Shown here piece after piece: positions 63,395-64,000 of a stretch of DNA of 64,000 nt (within the stretch, counting starts at the first letter, position 1; each line of letters opens with the position of its first letter). Made by a program: the position numbers and the translations under genes. The notes under the pieces are model-generated. The model saw only the letters and a list, made by a program, of their open reading frames with translations, ran no database searches and was not told the origin of the DNA. Source of the DNA: Faecalicatena contorta (GTDB taxonomy: Bacteria; Bacillota; Clostridia; Lachnospirales; Lachnospiraceae); NCBI RefSeq assembly GCF_003149105.1, contig NZ_QGDS01000002.1, positions 248,001 through 312,000 on the forward strand, written 5' to 3'.

Positions 63395-64000
63395 ATGATT
63401 TCAAATCAGATACTGCAAAACACAATTGAGGGTCTGAAAGGCATTTCAAGAATTGATTTCTGTGTCCTGGACACAGAGGGAAAAGCACTTGCAACCACAT
63501 TTGATGATATGAAAGGTTATGAAAGTGCTGTCTTGTCCTTTGTAGAGTCTCCTGCTGACAGTCAGGTAATTCAGGGATACCAGTTTTTTAAAATATTTGA
63601 TGAGCAGCAGCTGGAGTATGTGCTGCTTGCCGGCGGCGAGAATGAAGAAGTTTATATGGTTGGAAAGATTGCCGCATTCCAGGTTCAGAGCCTTCTGGTA
63701 GCGTATAAAGAGAGGTTTGATAAAGATAATTTTATCAAAAATCTTCTGCTGGATAACCTCCTGTTGGTGGATATTTATAACAGAGCCAAGAAATTACATA
63801 TTGACACAGAGTTAAAACGTGTTATCTTTATTATTGAAACATCTCATGAAAAAGATAGCGTGGCGCTGGACAATGTAAGGACTCTTCTCGGAGGGAAGTC
63901 CAAGGACTTTATTACGGCCGTTGATGAGAAGAATATCATTGTAGTCAAAGAACTTTCTGACCGGGACGGCAGCAAAGAACTCGAAAAAATGGCGAGGGAC
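63395..64000 (+). CDS. CdaR/PucR-type transcriptional regulator (3' partial)
   Basis: 202 codons to the window edge. ATG 63395 has GGAGGAG at 63381-63387. The first 135 residues form a sensory domain (ISRIDFCVLDTEGKALATTF). From about 110, FIKNLLLDNLLLVDIYNRAKKLHI and RVIFIIETS match the GGDEF-like middle of CdaR (sugar-diacid) regulators; the C-terminal PucR helix-turn-helix should be beyond the window. In Lachnospiraceae such regulators control local metabolic genes; the target is not seen. Confidence 0.75.
   Translation, partial: MISNQILQNTIEGLKGISRIDFCVLDTEGKALATTFDDMKGYESAVLSFVESPADSQVIQGYQFFKIFDEQQLEYVLLAGGENEEVYMVGKIAAFQVQSLLVAYKERFDKDNFIKNLLLDNLLLVDIYNRAKKLHIDTELKRVIFIIETSHEKDSVALDNVRTLLGGKSKDFITAVDEKNIIVVKELSDRDGSKELEKMARD

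Overview
The window looks like a chromosome segment from a spore-forming, anaerobic Lachnospiraceae-type Clostridium (the Blautia, Dorea, Mediterraneibacter and Clostridium relatives). This rests on family content: an alpha/beta-type small acid-soluble spore protein, a DUF342/FapA protein, YitT, AddAB, a DUF6320-type protein, split pyrK/pyrD, a clostridial NADP-dependent secondary alcohol dehydrogenase and an iron-dependent butanol-dehydrogenase-like enzyme. It also fits the AGGAGG-type ribosome sites and moderate GC. No rRNA, tRNA, CRISPR array, prophage or intact insertion sequence was seen.

Region 1 (2-13514) is the most striking part. A sigma-A consensus promoter drives a 2437-residue non-ribosomal peptide synthetase with domain order C-A-T-C-A-T-R, followed with overlaps or near-overlaps by a membrane histidine kinase, a receiver-HD-GYP response regulator, a stand-alone acyl-adenylating enzyme and a discrete carrier protein. 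The reductase at the end and the N-terminal condensation domain predict an N-acyl dipeptide aldehyde or a product derived from one. The embedded kinase and HD-GYP regulator suggest that production is tied to a sensed signal and to cyclic dinucleotide turnover. A truncated acyltransferase/DUF6320 gene lies just upstream.

Region 2 (13590-25339) is nucleotide biosynthesis: pyrC-pyrF-pyrK-pyrD-pyrE and, after four membrane or peptidase genes, purE-purM-purN-purD. The gaps inside these operons hold several short repeat families, two of which reach into the ends of coding regions. Region 3 (25552-29098) has a low-affinity-type class B penicillin-binding protein, a Crp/Fnr-like regulator and thioredoxin, with a Crp-like palindrome placed at about -40 of the thioredoxin promoter.

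Region 4 (29120-32860) is AT-rich and decaying: an M23 peptidase and a D-2-hydroxyacid dehydrogenase stand among remnants of a TetR regulator, a metallo-beta-lactamase-fold protein, a flavodoxin and an aldo/keto reductase. Region 5 (32981-40341) contains a LysR regulator flanked by an acetyltransferase and an iron alcohol dehydrogenase, both preceded by near-identical candidate LysR boxes. It also holds an Lsa/CplR-like ABC-F resistance protein behind a classic attenuator leader with a six-codon leader peptide, a secondary alcohol dehydrogenase, and a shikimate-dehydrogenase-family enzyme.

Region 6 (40602-49171) carries a cyclic beta-1,2-glucan synthase (NdvB type) divided cleanly into two genes. 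Region 7 (49280-64000) holds addB-addA, a DUF1294 protein, a FapA/CheY-like pair, a PadR-DUF1700-DUF4097-PspC envelope-stress-like operon with a perfect operator palindrome inside its promoter, a spore protein, a WecG/TagA-type glycosyltransferase, YitT and the start of a CdaR/PucR-type regulator cut by the window edge.
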